Shown here one piece after another: positions 45,138-55,900 of a stretch of 64,000 nucleotides of DNA; the stretch's first letter is position 1; every line of letters starts with the position of its first letter. The notes beneath the pieces were generated by a model. The model did not search any database and was not told the DNA's origin. It saw only the letters and a program-made list of their open reading frames with translations. The stretch covers positions 211,488,070-211,552,069 of the forward strand of contig CM022299.1 in assembly GCA_011799875.1 (NCBI GenBank), written 5' to 3'. Source of the stretch: Thinopyrum elongatum (taxonomy: Eukaryota; Streptophyta; Magnoliopsida; Poales; Poaceae). The translations under genes were made by a program, and so were the position numbers.

Positions 45138-46302
45138 AAGGACATGATGTGCACCCTCGAGCATGCCTACAAGGCTACCGCCACCGCGTACCCTGCCGAC
45201 AAGGACAAGGCCGGGCCTACCGATCCTGCACCCGCGAAGAAGAAGACACAATGCTCTCAAGCGCGCGTTGAGACGAAGAAAGTGTCGCTTGACGGGAGTG
45301 GTTTCGGGCCCACCGTCACCATCGGCAATGTCCTCTCTCCCAAATAGGAAGGCAAGCTCATCGCCTTCCTCCAGGAAAATGCTGATATGTTCGCTTGTAC
45401 ACTATCGGACATGTCCGGTGTACCGAGGGAGGTGATCGAGCACCACTTAGTCATGTGTCCCAACGCACACCCCGTGAAGCAAAAGGTACGGCGCCAGGCA
45501 TCCAAAAAGAAAGAGGTCATTGTTTGAGAGGTTGAAAAGCTTCAAGAAGCAGGGATCATCCGCAAGGTGCTCCACCCCGAGTGGGTCGCCAACCCTGTTG
45601 TGGTCCCCAAGCCCAACGGCGGCGGGCATGTGCATCGACTTCACCAGCCTCAGCAAGGCCTGTCCCATGGACCCTTACCCGCTGCCAAGGATCGACCAGA
45701 TCATTTACTCCACCGCTGGGTGTAACCTACTGTGCTTTCTGGACGCCTTCCCAGGCTATCACCAGATCAAGATGGCAGAAGAAGACGAGGAGAAGACATC
45801 CTTCATGACCCCCTGCAGAGTATACTGCTACATATGCATGCCCTTCGGCCTGAAGAGCACGGGAGCCACCTTCCAGAGGCTGATGCATATCACCTTGGGG
45901 CCCCAGATGGGAAGGAACAGCGAGGACTACATCGATGACATCATCATCAAGATTCATGAGGTGCGCTCCCTCATTACGAATCTCTAAGAAACCTTCGCCA
46001 ACCTGCACAAGGTCAACTTGAAGCTCAACTCCGACAAGTGCATCCTCAGAGTCCCCTCAGGCAAGCTGCTTGGCTTCCTGGTCTCCCACCGCGGCATCAA
46101 AGCCAACCCCGAGAAGATCACGGCCATTGAAGAGATGCGGCCGTCGCGGAACCTCAAGGAAATGCAGCACCTGTCGGGATGCATGGCCTCGCTCAGTCGT
46201 TTCCTCTCCAAGTTTGGCGAGAGATACATGACAAGCCCTCCCGTCATGGTTGCCCCACCCATTACGAGCCTCTGCTCCTGTACTTTGCAGCCACCCCCCT
46301 AG
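45138..46302 (+). pseudogene. Element F reverse transcriptase, in fragments
   Basis: Pieces in several frames. Near 45420-45610: VIEHHLVMCPNAHPVKQKVR, EVEKLQEAGIIRKVLHPEWV and NPVVVPKPNGG, the N-terminal fingers, with a TGA near 45524. A shift near 45620 leads to MCIDFTSLSKACPMDPYPLP, catalytic LLCFLDAFPGYHQI and CMPFGLKSTGATFQRLM, then the YIDD box in EDYIDDIIIK (about 45925-45955). After a stop at 45985-45987, the thumb continues at 46018 with LNSDKCILRVPSGKLLGFLV and NPEKITAIEEMRPSRN. The motifs are in correct order, so this is a decayed polymerase, not separate genes. Confidence 0.82.
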
Positions 46303-47300
46303 ACGGCCAGCGCGGCCCTCGTGGTGGAACGGGAAGAGCACGTCCACGACAAGAAGAAGCCATCTGTGCCTGCACCTGCTGAGGCTACCTCCGATCCTGC
46401 GGAGCCCACGCTGGTGCCTGCCAAGGGTCCACCTCAGGAGGCCCCTGGTGAGCCGCTTGATGAGCCTCCTGAAGCGCAAGTTGTGGCTCCTGCAACAACG
46501 TGTGTTGTTGAGCACCGCGTCTACTTCATCAGCACGATGCTGCGAGATGCTCGCGAGTGGTACCCCTTGCAGCAGAAGCATCTCTTCTCGCTCCTCATCA
46601 CCTAGAAGAAGCTGCGCCACTACTTCCAGGGCCACCCCATCAAGGTGGTCACGTCTTTTCCACTGGAGCAGATCCTACGCAGCTCCAACTCCACTGGCCG
46701 CGTCGTCGAATGGAACATCGAGCTAAAACCCTTCGAGCTTGAGTTCCTCACCACAAGGACGATCAAGGGTGTAGCACTGCCAGACTTCATGGCAGAATGG
46801 ATGGATCCACAGCAAGATGAGCCTCGCGAGGAAGAGTCCCTTCTTCCCAGGAAGAACGCCCCCAGCGGCTGGACCGTGCACTTCGACGACGCGTTCTCCC
46901 GGCAGGGCACAAGGGCTGTCGTCTTGCTCACTTCACCAATAGGAGACAAGCTATACTATGCTATGCAAATCTGCTTCAGTCATGACGACAAGGTCTCCAG
47001 CAACATCGTGGAGTACAAGGGCCTCATCGATGGGCTTAAGGCCGCCATCGCTCTTGGCATCAAGCGCATCCTCGTCAAGGGAGACTCACAGCTCCTCATC
47101 AACTTCTCCAACAAGAGCTACACAAGCTGAAGGACGAGCACATGGCCGCCTACCTTGAGGAGGCGAGCAAGATTGTGAAGCACTTCTTGGGCATGGAGCT
47201 CCATCATATCCCTCACGGTGACAACAAGGAAGCTGACGACATCGCCAAGCAGGCATCCCGTCGCGATCCCCAGAACCATGGCATCTTCGAGAGAGGCTCC
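46303..47300 (+). pseudogene. Element F connection and RNase H
   Basis: First a proline- and alanine-rich stretch (46321-46500, PAPAEATSDPAEPTLVPAKG), then VYFISTMLRDAREWYPLQQK, ending at a TAG (46603-46605), and after it VTSFPLEQILRSSNSTGRVV with KPFELEFLTTRTIKGVALPD. RNase H follows in the ORF 46645-47130: WTVHFDDAFSRQGTRAVVLL, NIVEYKGLIDGLKAAIALG and RILVKGDSQLLINF, giving the D, E and D of an active-site set. A second RNase H of this type is a marker of Tat-type elements. A shift near 47125 precedes the last part (LHHIPHGDNKEADDIAKQAS). Confidence 0.78.
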
Positions 47301-47842
47301 TGAGGCCATCTGCAACACCTCCTGAAGCCAGCACCATGGCGCCTCATGAAGAACTCCCACCCACACCCTCCTCAAGCGCACCAGACTGCGGCTCACCTTC
47401 TGGCGCTCGCCTGTTGTTGGTGCTGAAGCTACAAGCCGAGAGCTGGGCCACGTAGATCATGACTTACCTGGAAAGCGGTTCCCTCCCTGTGGATGACACA
47501 AAAGTAGAGTGAGTGGCCTGCCAGGCTGGGCCTTACTGCATGAGGGATGGCGATCTCTACCGCAAGCGCTCCAACAGAGTTGTGCTGTGATGCATCTCTA
47601 TAGAGCAAGGGCGTGAGCTTCTTGCTAACATACATGGAGGAGACTGCGACCATCACTCCTCGTCGCACCCTCGCCAGCAAAGTCTTCCATAGTGGTTTCT
47701 ACTGGCCCGTGGTACTACATGACGCCGAAGAGCTAGTCTAGTCCTGCGAAGCCTGCCAGTTCCACGCCAAGCAGATCCACCAGCCGGCTCAACGGCTCCA
47801 GACCATCCGTCTCTCATGGCCCTTCATGGTCTGGGGGCTGGA
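47301..47842 (+). pseudogene. Element F integrase start, cut by CACTA-2
   Basis: Heavily damaged linker followed by an integrase zinc domain remnant: RRTLASKVFHSGFYWPVVLH, DAEELV, a stop, then SCEACQFHAKQIHQPAQRLQ with the CX2C pair, and the start of the catalytic core as SWPFMVWGLD with the first catalytic aspartate. The sequence is then replaced by CACTA-2 at 47843. The remaining core and C-terminus are not in the window. Confidence 0.72.
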
Positions 47843-48062
47843 CACTACTAGGGAAAAGCCTAGCAGTAGCGCGGGTCTAAGGGCTATCAGTAGCGCGGGG
47901 CACCACGCTTCTGATACGGTGCTACAACTAACGTTTAGCAGTAGCGCATTTTTGCCCGCGCTACTGCTATAGCTACTTAGCAGTAGCGCTGCCCATACCA
48001 GCGCTACAGCTAAGTGGCTTAGCAGTAGCGTTTTCCTGTTCAATGCTAAAGAGCGCTACTAC
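47843..48062. repeat. CACTA-2 terminus and subterminal repeats
   Basis: TIR CACTACTAGGGAAAAG at 47843. TAGCAGTAGCGC-like motifs in direct orientation at about 47861, 47888, 47937, 47980 and 48020, and inverted GCGCTACTGCTA-like motifs at about 47958, 48000 and 48050. Opposing copies can form hairpins. Confidence 0.85.
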
Positions 48063-48990
48063 TATATTTTCACATATCTTTTTTTGCTATGTATTTGCGA
48101 TGTTTTTGTACAGATTTTATACAGTATTCTAATCATATCATAAACTGGCAATATGCTCATCATATCATACACATAATAGTCTCATCATATCATCCAACAC
48201 AAACAATGTCGTCACATCATAATCATGTTATAGCTATACAAGTTACATGGCATGTCTCATCATACATAATGTAGTACTTCTTGAGGCACCGGTTCGTATC
48301 CCTCTCTCGCACTAGCGTGAACCTAAACTAACTACTTTCTACTTCGGCTCTGCTATCGAACCCTCTCTGGCTGTCGCTCGGAAACCGGTACACCTGGGCC
48401 TGACACTCCGGCCACTCGTCGTATACTCCTGGCGTAGCACTTCTTTGCCATCGATGATCTATGTATCTACATCGTCACATGAGTCGATAATATGCAACAT
48501 ATATAGTTGAGCAACAGAAAGAGATAGACTTGGCAAAAATAGAAGCAACATATCATAAGCATAAATAACAAAGTTTATCGTACCCAAAATGCCCTAACTA
48601 GAGTGATCTTCGCTAGTTGAGGAGGACGGTTTAATTACATCACAAATAAAGTTTCGTCATGCATAACTCAAAGTTTCATCATAGAGAAAGTATGGACTAA
48701 ATGAACACTTTGTTATATATCGTCAATCACTCCAACATGTCGTGCCATCCATCCAAGTCAGGGAGATAGTCCCCGAGTGCAGTGAAAGGCTTCAGGTCGA
48801 GACGCTGAGCCGATACGCATGTTCGGATGTCTTCTCGCGACATTTGCCCTTCTTCGTAGAACATTCCTATTTTTTCGACGAACTCCTTCATGATGATTTG
48901 GGCAAGTTCACACTGGATGTGATAGAACTCAGCTCGAAGTCGATGATCCGGGATATCTCCTAGGTTCTTTGCCCATTGCAGAATATGCGC
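48063..48990. other. CACTA-2 non-coding stretch
   Basis: AT-rich sequence with CATCATATCAT-like short repeats (about 48125-48270). No convincing exon; on the minus strand it lies downstream of the gene and may be its 3' end. A short open frame at 48742-48963 on the plus strand is opposite the last exon region; its minus-strand counterpart may hold the final codons. Confidence 0.5.
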
Positions 48991-49880
48991 TTAGCCAGAT
49001 CTAGGTGACATGCGAAGGTTCTGCTGATCCCGTCTGTACTCCAGCATGTGGTGGAGGACATAGAATCCATCACTGAGAGTACCACTCGGTTGCTGGATGC
49101 AGCAGAAGTCGGTCTTATGGCCGAAGGCGGGCGCACGGTTCCTTGTCTTCTTGAGCGTGATCTCTCCACCCCGTAGGCCGTAGGTAAAGATAGCACTGTC
49201 GAGAACAGACTTGATGTGGGTGTAATCCTTTTTCTTCATGTTCTTCGACGAGTCCAAGTAAAGAGCATGGGAGAATCGGGGGTAAAGGATGATGAGGACA
49301 GCGCGCCCGTCGCTGTGCAAAATAAGTACACCTCAAATTAGCCTCCACGCGTGCAAATGAAATGATTGAAATCGAAGGAAGGATATCCGCGCGGATGACT
49401 TACATGGGATGATAAGGCACAAGAATCATCTCCTTGTCCTTATTGCCGACCATGAAATCGGCGATGTAGTTACTCGCGTATTCATGGTGCTTTGGGTAGA
49501 CTGCCAAGAAGCCCTCGTGCATGAAGTACAGGTCAGTGACAAAGATATAAGGTATCTGCTCAGTCCTGATGATGTAGTTCATGTACAAGGCAAAAAGGCG
49601 GACAAACGTAAAATCCAGCTTTTTCAAGTGAAACATGTCGAAGATGTAATCGAATTGAAGGAAGAACTTCTCCGCGGGGAATGTGTCGACGTACAACCTT
49701 TGCTACGGCACGTTAACCACATAGAGTGGGTATCCTGGATTTTTCGAGGCGATCAGGCTTTTCTCTCTCCGTAGCACATCGTCATGAAGTCTCCTTAGAT
49801 CGCCGTATATGGCCTCTACCGCTGCCTTAGGTAGGATCGGATCACCGGGGATAGGTATACGGTCTTGAACCCGAGGTTGC
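48991..49880 (-). pseudogene. CACTA-2 ORF2: Ulp1-like protease domain exons (decayed)
   Basis: Minus-strand pieces: about 49880-49720 (PKAAVEAIYGDLRRLHDDVL), 49696-49400 (VDTFPAEKFFLQFDYIFDMF, FHLKKLDFTFVRLFALYMNY, then NKDKEMILVPYHPM) and 49320-48991 (AVLIILYPRFSHALYLDSSK, THIKSVLDSAIFTYGLRGGE, FCCIQQPSGTLSDGFYVLHH). A donor CAT|GTAAGT at about 49407 and acceptor TTTTGCACAG before 49320 join the last two in frame. The layout matches the Ulp1/C48 cysteine peptidase fold of CACTA ORF2 proteins. The usual histidine (GHW block) is absent, the aspartate of YLDSS remains, and serine stands where the catalytic cysteine of LCGYYV-like motifs is expected. Stops near 49889 and 49720 show decay. Confidence 0.65.
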
Positions 49881-49888
49881 GGAGGCGG

Positions 49889-50551
49889 CTAGATCATAGA
49901 AGCATCTTTGTTGCCTTTCCTCGGTCTCTTCCTATGCTTCTTTGCTACTGGAAGGTCATCTATAATACGTTCATCCTCCGGCAATTCAGGCACCAACTCA
50001 TCACGCTCAAACCCTGAGTACTCATACTGCTGAGCCATCAATCCTCCGTCATCATAGGCGCCAGTATTAAGATACTGTAGAGTGTCATTGTCATCCTCAT
50101 CGATGGCATCGATATCAAGCATTGCTTCTTCGACGGCGATGACATCATTAGCGACTAATGGAGCCTCTTCCTCACCCCGTCCGCTATCACCCGGCACGAC
50201 AGGCGACGCTAATTGGGTAGGTGGGGTGTTGATGTTCATACCTTGCTGAGGCTGCGTGGTCGTGGGTGTGCTCCCGGCCGCCTCCAGACGAAGCACACTC
50301 TTTTGCCACAACAGGACCCAACTCTTGCAATCGCCAAGCCGCCGCGGGGTCTCCTCATCATCTCCCACTAGTACCGAAGGAGCCAAATTCTCGTGGCCCG
50401 GTTTGACACTGGCCACGAAAACCTTGAAGACGTCAGGGGGGATTGGCCGGCTGTGGAACAATTGTTCCTTCGGCTTCACTATCGTCGCCTTCCCCACGTC
50501 CACCTTCTGGCCGCTGATAGTGTACAGTATGGTGCACGGGGTTACGTTGGC
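49889..50551 (-). pseudogene. CACTA-2 ORF2: middle exon
   Basis: Open minus-strand frame starting after acceptor CTTTGCAG (exon begins 50551). It reads ANVTPCTILYTISGQKVDVG, FVASVKPGHENLAPSVLVGD, a glutamine/proline/threonine-rich linker, then a strongly acidic stretch (VEEAMLDIDAIDEDDNDTLQ) and a basic end (KKHRKRPRKGNKD), ending at TAG 49889-49891. The 91-base intron (50642-50552) joins it in phase 0 to the upstream exon. I know this domain as a common part of Triticeae CACTA ORF2 proteins upstream of the Ulp1 domain; its role is unknown. The nuclear-signal-like basic end is compatible with DNA-related work. Confidence 0.65.
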
Positions 50552-50642
50552 CTGCAAAGACATGTCTGCGACGTGAGACATCCGAAAGGCAAAGGAAATG
50601 GGAGATTATACATATATTGAAGAGGGCCGGTGTGACAGGTAC

Positions 50643-50914
50643 CGTGAGGGCGTCGAGCTCAGCTAAAGACGAAGCCCCGCCGAGCACGCCAGCGACGGAG
50701 GACGGGCTGCTAGCGGGTGTGGGAGCAGGTGCGGGAGCAGGTGTGCTAAACGAGCTACTCCCGAAGAAGTTGGAAAGGGGAAAGTCCGCTGCCTCTTTAT
50801 TTGGATTTTTCTTGCTCCAACTGACGATAGCCAGAAGCAAGACACTATACGAAGCTGCAATCTCCTCTCTTGCGGCAGCTACCGCTGCTTTGACTGTCTC
50901 GGCTGATTTATTTT
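50643..50914 (-). pseudogene. CACTA-2 ORF2: upstream exon, cut by element E
   Basis: Minus-strand open frame reading NKSAETVKAAVAAAREEIAA, VLLLAIVSWSKKNPNKEAAD, a PAPAPAPTPA linker and LGGASSLAELDALT, ending at donor GTACCT (50642). The 5' part of the exon is separated by the Copia insertion at 50915 and lies outside the window. Alanine-rich helical start, low-complexity middle. Confidence 0.6.
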
Positions 50915-52396
50915 TGAAAGTGCGTTATATCGACTAGAGGGGGGGTGAATAGGCGATTTTTATGAATTCGTCGCTGAGGAAATACTACTTGAGGAATTTC
51001 CTAAGCAATGAACTACAAGTAGCGGAATAAGTACTCAGGTACATGGATAACATATCAGTAGTATAGTCATCATGACGAAATGAAACAAAACAGAGCACAG
51101 GTAACGTGTAAACATGATAAGCAGGCTGAAGACAAAGTGACTGAAGAAATAGGAATGAGGAAATTGAGAAAGTCTTCAGTCAAAGTCTTCAAACAGTAAC
51201 GATCAAGTACACAGCAAGTATGCGAGGAAATGAAAGGGTTGAGGAAATAGAACCAGTAGCTTGGTGAAGACAGTGATTTGGTAGACCAGTTCCAACTGTT
51301 GTGACAGTTGTTTGTCTAGTTGGAGCGGCTAGGTATTTAAACCTGAGGACACACAGTCCTCACCGTATTCTCCTTGAGCTAAGGTCACACAGACCTCACC
51401 CAATCACTCGCGGTAAGTCTTCACAGGTGACTTCCAAACCTTCACAGACTTGGTCACTCGGCGATCCATAATTCCTCTTGGATGCTCTAGACCATGACGC
51501 CTAACCGTCTGGAGGATGCATAGTCCTCAAAGGTAACAAGCGTCGGTTCCACACAGGAACAATCTCTTCAGTGATGCTCAATCACTTTGGGTTTTAGGTG
51601 TTGGGTTTGGGTTTTTCCTCACTTGATGATTTTCGCTCAAAGTCCTCGGAGGATGGGATGCTCTAAATGACAAGTGTCAGTTTCTCTCGAAGCAGCCAAC
51701 CAGCTAGTGGTTGTAGGGGGCGGCTATTTATAGCTGGGGAGCAGCCCGACATGATAAGAGATAAATTCCCTTCAATGATATGACCGTTAGGTGGATAGGA
51801 TATTTTGGACAGCTGGCGCGTAGCACAGCAACGGTCGGAAGTTTGAGCTCTCAAATTCCTCGGGGCTATCATGTTCCTCACTTGTAGCCAATTCACACTG
51901 GTGAATTCCTAACTCCTCAGTCAGAACAAATTCCTCAGAGAACAGAAGAACTTCGTCGCTGTCACTAAAGAACTTGACTGAACTGTATGAGATTTCCAAT
52001 GGCTTCACTCGAAAGGATTGGGTAGGTGTAGGATTTGAGTTGAGCATCACTTGGAAACTTTTCCTTAGTTTTACCTCGACCCCCTTTAACAGTACGGTGT
52101 TTCCTATGACTCAAGAAAGGCAAAAACAAAACTATGAAAACAAAAGTCTTCACGCTTCATAATCCTCGCATGAATATCAAGTCTTCAAGGTCACACCAAT
52201 TTCCTCACTTTCAAAGTCTTCAAGAAAACCAAAGTCTTCAACTGAAGACATTCATTTTTAGGGGTCGACATTCTTCGTAAATACATTCATTTCCTCATAG
52301 ACTTATAGACATGTGTACACTCATAAACACATTAGTCCCTTAACCTATAAGTCTTCAATACACCAAAATCACTAAGGGGCACTAGATGCACTTACA
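50915..52396 (-). repeat. Element E 3' LTR
   Basis: 1,482 bp, TGAAAGTGCG...GCACTTACA on the plus strand (minus: TGTAAGTGCATCTAG...CACTTTCA). It is unusually rich in GAGGAA/TTCCTC and AAGTCTTC motifs. Confidence 0.93.
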
Positions 52397-52412
52397 ATCT
52401 CCCCCTTTTTGG
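52397..52412 (-). promoter_or_regulatory. Element E polypurine tract
   Basis: Minus strand CCAAAAAGGGGGAGAT directly abutting the 3' LTR start TGTAAGTG. Confidence 0.88.
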
Positions 52413-52924
52413 TGATTGATGACAAATAGGTTAAGTTTTCAGCGGGGATAAAACATATGAAGTGTAAATACTGATATTGAGGAATTTGATTGCAAGATAT
52501 AGAGGAACTCCCCCTGAAGATGTGCATTTTTGAGGAATTTGATTTGGATTGCAAATGCACATTGTAGAGTGATATCATGGAGATCTCCCCCTATATCTTG
52601 TAATTCATACATGCATTTAACATATGATATGAAGAATTTGAAATGCATGATGAAATATGGTGCCTGACAAACTTCAGCATGCGTGCATTAAGGTACTTGA
52701 GGAATTAAGCATGCAGAAAGCAGTTCAAAAGTATCAGAGCACCATAGGACTTAAGTTTACAACTCATCAGAGCAAACACCTCAGAAAAGCAAGAGTTGTA
52801 ACTTAACATAAAAATAGCCCATATATATAAGACCCGCTTGAAGACTAACTCAAATTTCTCCCCCTTTGTCATCGAATGACCAAAAGGGACGAAAAATGAG
52901 GACTAACGCCCATGAAGAATATCA
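52413..52924 (-). other. Element E stretch between extra ORF and polypurine tract
   Basis: About 500 non-coding bases. CTCCCCCT tracts recur at 52506-52513, 52586-52593 and 52858-52865, giving purine-rich AGGGGGAG on the element strand, similar to the real tract. No gene seen. Confidence 0.6.
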
Positions 52925-55900
52925 TCATGATGTCGATGGAGGAGCGCCAGCATTGTTGGGGTCGTCCGTTGAGGTAGGGCCTGCCGTAGTGTCGTTCAAG
53001 TCTTCAGCTTCATCCGTCTCTCGCGATGAAGAATATGAACTGGCAACAAGCTGAGGAACTTTGACCTTCTTGAATTTCTTCGAAGGTGGCTGAGACCAGT
53101 CAAAGTCATGTTGAAATCCCATCTCCTTGAGATCTTCAGCACTGTAGAGATTCGACAGAATAGCCCAAGTGCAATCAAAGACTTCATGCATATAGTAGTG
53201 ATTCTTCTTCATAGTATTTTGAGTGGCTGTCATGTTCTGAAGAATTGCACCAAACTGACATTTGAAACACTTGTGATTTCGATCAACTTTCTGATGAAGA
53301 CCGAGGAGAAGTTCACGATCAGTCATCACACGCGAAGCTGTGGCTTGAGGATTTTGTTTTGAAGCTTTGGCGGCAGAATCTTATGTTGCAGAGTCATCAT
53401 TGGTGGAATAGGATGCAGCTTTGTGAAACTGTCCATCCAATGGACGAGTGCCTTCATCAATAAAAACGGCCTTGCCCTTCTCATCAGCTGAGGAAATAGT
53501 TCACTTGAGGACTTCAATAGGAGGCAAGTAGCTGAGATGATTCTAAAAGTCAGCCTGATAATGAATTGAAGACCTTGATCTGATGAATTTCATGATCCAG
53601 GGAGCGTAAGGCTTCAACTCAAAAGGTGACAGAGCAGCATTGGCCAAAGTCCTCATGAAGAAATCATGGTAGTTAATGGGAATGCCATGTATCATGTTGA
53701 ACAGCAGATTCTTCATGATGCCAACAACCTCTTCTTCATCAGAGTTGTGGCCCTTGATTGGACTGAGGGTTTTGGTCAATATGCGATAAATCATCCTTGG
53801 CACATAGAGCAATTCCTTCACAAGGAAGGTGGTCCTTGGAGCTTGGCCAGCCTTCAAAGGCTTCATCAGCACTTGCATTAAGTGATTTGAGAGTTCAGGT
53901 TCAGAATACATGAGTCTTGCGCCTTCAATAAGAGGACTAGCTGGAATGGCGTGAAGCAATTCAGAGGCCGGTGCTTTGTAATGAGTATTTTCGGTCATCC
54001 AGTCTAGCACCCATGAATTCACATCTTCAACATTTCCAGTGATATGCTGTGTGGCGTAGAATTAAAGAATGAGTTCTTCGTTCTAGTCGCAGATGTCAGT
54101 GCAGAAGTAAAGCAACCCAGCGTCATGAAGAACACTGAGGACTGGATGGAAGCAAGGAAGCGACTCCATATCCATAGGAGGAATTTGCTCGTGGTCAAAT
54201 ACCTTGTTCTTACCAAACAGGAGGGAAGATTAAAAGTTCATTTGACTTGCTGTCCAGAAGCGCTTGCGTCGTAGTCTTACATAGTCATAGGGATTGTAGT
54301 CCGTGAAGAAATGATGCTTAGCAAATAAATCATCAGCGTTGAATTTCTGCTTTTTGGTAAGAGGATTTTGTGGCTTGGGCTGAAGATTAACAGTTGAAGT
54401 CTTCACAACCTCTTGGCACACAACCTCTGGAGCCACAAACTGAGGAATTTCCATAGCAATTTCATCAGCAGCAGTCTTGGTCGCCATTTCTTCAGCATTA
54501 TTAGCTGGAACTCCTTCTGGAATAGAATGAAGTGAAGATTGATGTCCTTCGGAGCCCGTATGAATTTCTTCAGTCTGCACAGGGGACTGAGGAATTTGTT
54601 GCAGAGGAGTGGTCAATGGAGAATTTGGATGATGTCTTTCCCAATAATCATCATTGAGAACTGGTGTAGTAGACCCAATGTCCACATCCTCATCTTCTTC
54701 ATCAATTTATTCAACGCCTGCCTCTTCAGCTGTGAACTGAGGCACGGGCGATGATACCAGTGGGGTTGAAGGGATATCATCCACTTCAATTTCTTCATCC
54801 AACTGCTCTGAAGTAGCAGCAGAAGGATCCGCTTCATCTGTGTCATCTGGAATGACATATTCCTCACCAAAAGGAATGAGCTCCTTTGATGGCACAATTG
54901 GGATCGGAACAACATCAATTGGGTTGGTGTATGAGCTTGTCAAAGTCTTCACTTTCTTGGGAGCTGAAGACTCTGCAGTTTCTGATGCTTTCCATTTCTG
55001 CACAGCTGCCTTTTCTGTAGCTTTGGTCTTCTTTGCTTCTGATCCAGAAGGAAGATGGATATCTTTCATCTGTGATGACTTTGCAGGAGGAGCAGATGAA
55101 AGTGGTGCAGTTTCTTCTAGCACAACTGATGTAGTTGCCCTGGCGTGTTCAGATTCTTCAGGAGTAGCTTCATTTGCTTCAGCAGACCTGAGTTGTTCTT
55201 CAGGCGCAACATTGGAGGTTGCCCTGGCATTTTCTTCAGGAGCTGGAATTTCTTCAGCAGCCCTAGAACTTTCAGTTTCTTCAACAGTCTAATTTTCATC
55301 AGCTGTGCTAGCATTCTCTTCAGTAGGCTGAGCAGATGCATCAGCCTGAGGAATTTGTTGTTGCGATAGAGCTGCAACATTCAGGTTGAACCCCTTGGCC
55401 ATTCTGACAAATCTGACTTTGGCACCTAGCCAATCTACACGATATGCGTCAAATTCATCGCTGAGAGCTTTGATCTCCTTTTGCAGATTCACAAGTTCTT
55501 CAGGAGTCATATTCACAACATGCTTCTTCAGAAAGCGCTCCTTCTTGTATTGAGCTTTCTTGACTTGCCTGGCCTTCTCAAATTTCCATTTTTCTTTGGC
55601 TATGAAGGCTGTCAACATTTGGCTCTGGCCAGGAGTGAGATTCAATTCAGGCAAAGGAGTATTTGGATCCTTGTGCCATAGATCGATGAAATCAAGGATC
55701 CTTTTAGGATCCAACATGAGTGGAACAGCACTGCCTTTGGCTCTAGCGGCCTTTTCTTGCCTGTCTTTGATGATCTCAGCAAGTTCTTCATCATCAGCAT
55801 CATTGTCATCAGACGGAACTTGGAAGGCAACTTGCTTCTTGTGAGGACTTGGCCTTGGGCCTCGTCCAGCAGTGGCATTTTTCTTCAGCAAGATTGGACC

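Larger units (their letters stand above)
43396..47842 (+). mobile_element. Element F: decayed Tat/Retand-like Gypsy internal region
   Basis: Gag, protease, reverse transcriptase, RNase H and the start of integrase in plus orientation with no LTR in the window. The left limit is the CACTA-1 end and the right limit is CACTA-2, which cuts integrase; the remainder presumably continues beyond E outside the window. GC-rich coding sequence and the YIDD polymerase box with a second-type RNase H (D-E-D with NIVEYKGL) fit the Tat/Retand group. Many stops and at least four frame changes show it is old. Both CACTA elements may have used it as target. Confidence 0.78.
47843..50914. mobile_element. CACTA-2: DNA transposon, left end plus part of a minus-strand gene
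   Basis: Starts CACTACTAGGGAAAAGCCTA, the terminus style of Caspar-type Triticeae CACTA elements, preceded by GGA (possible 3-bp target duplication). Subterminal TAGCAGTAGCGC repeats follow. A gene on the minus strand encodes a Ulp1-like protein in several exons, as known for ORF2 of these elements. The element is interrupted by the Copia element E at 50915, with ATTTT (50910-50914) as the probable target duplication; its other half and its transposase must be beyond the right edge. Confidence 0.8.

Noticed and set aside
54840..55292. 150-codon plus-strand frame opposite the extra ORF of E
   Set aside because: It mirrors the acidic, E/S/A-rich minus-strand frame; the minus strand agrees with the element's orientation and with adjacent frame continuity.
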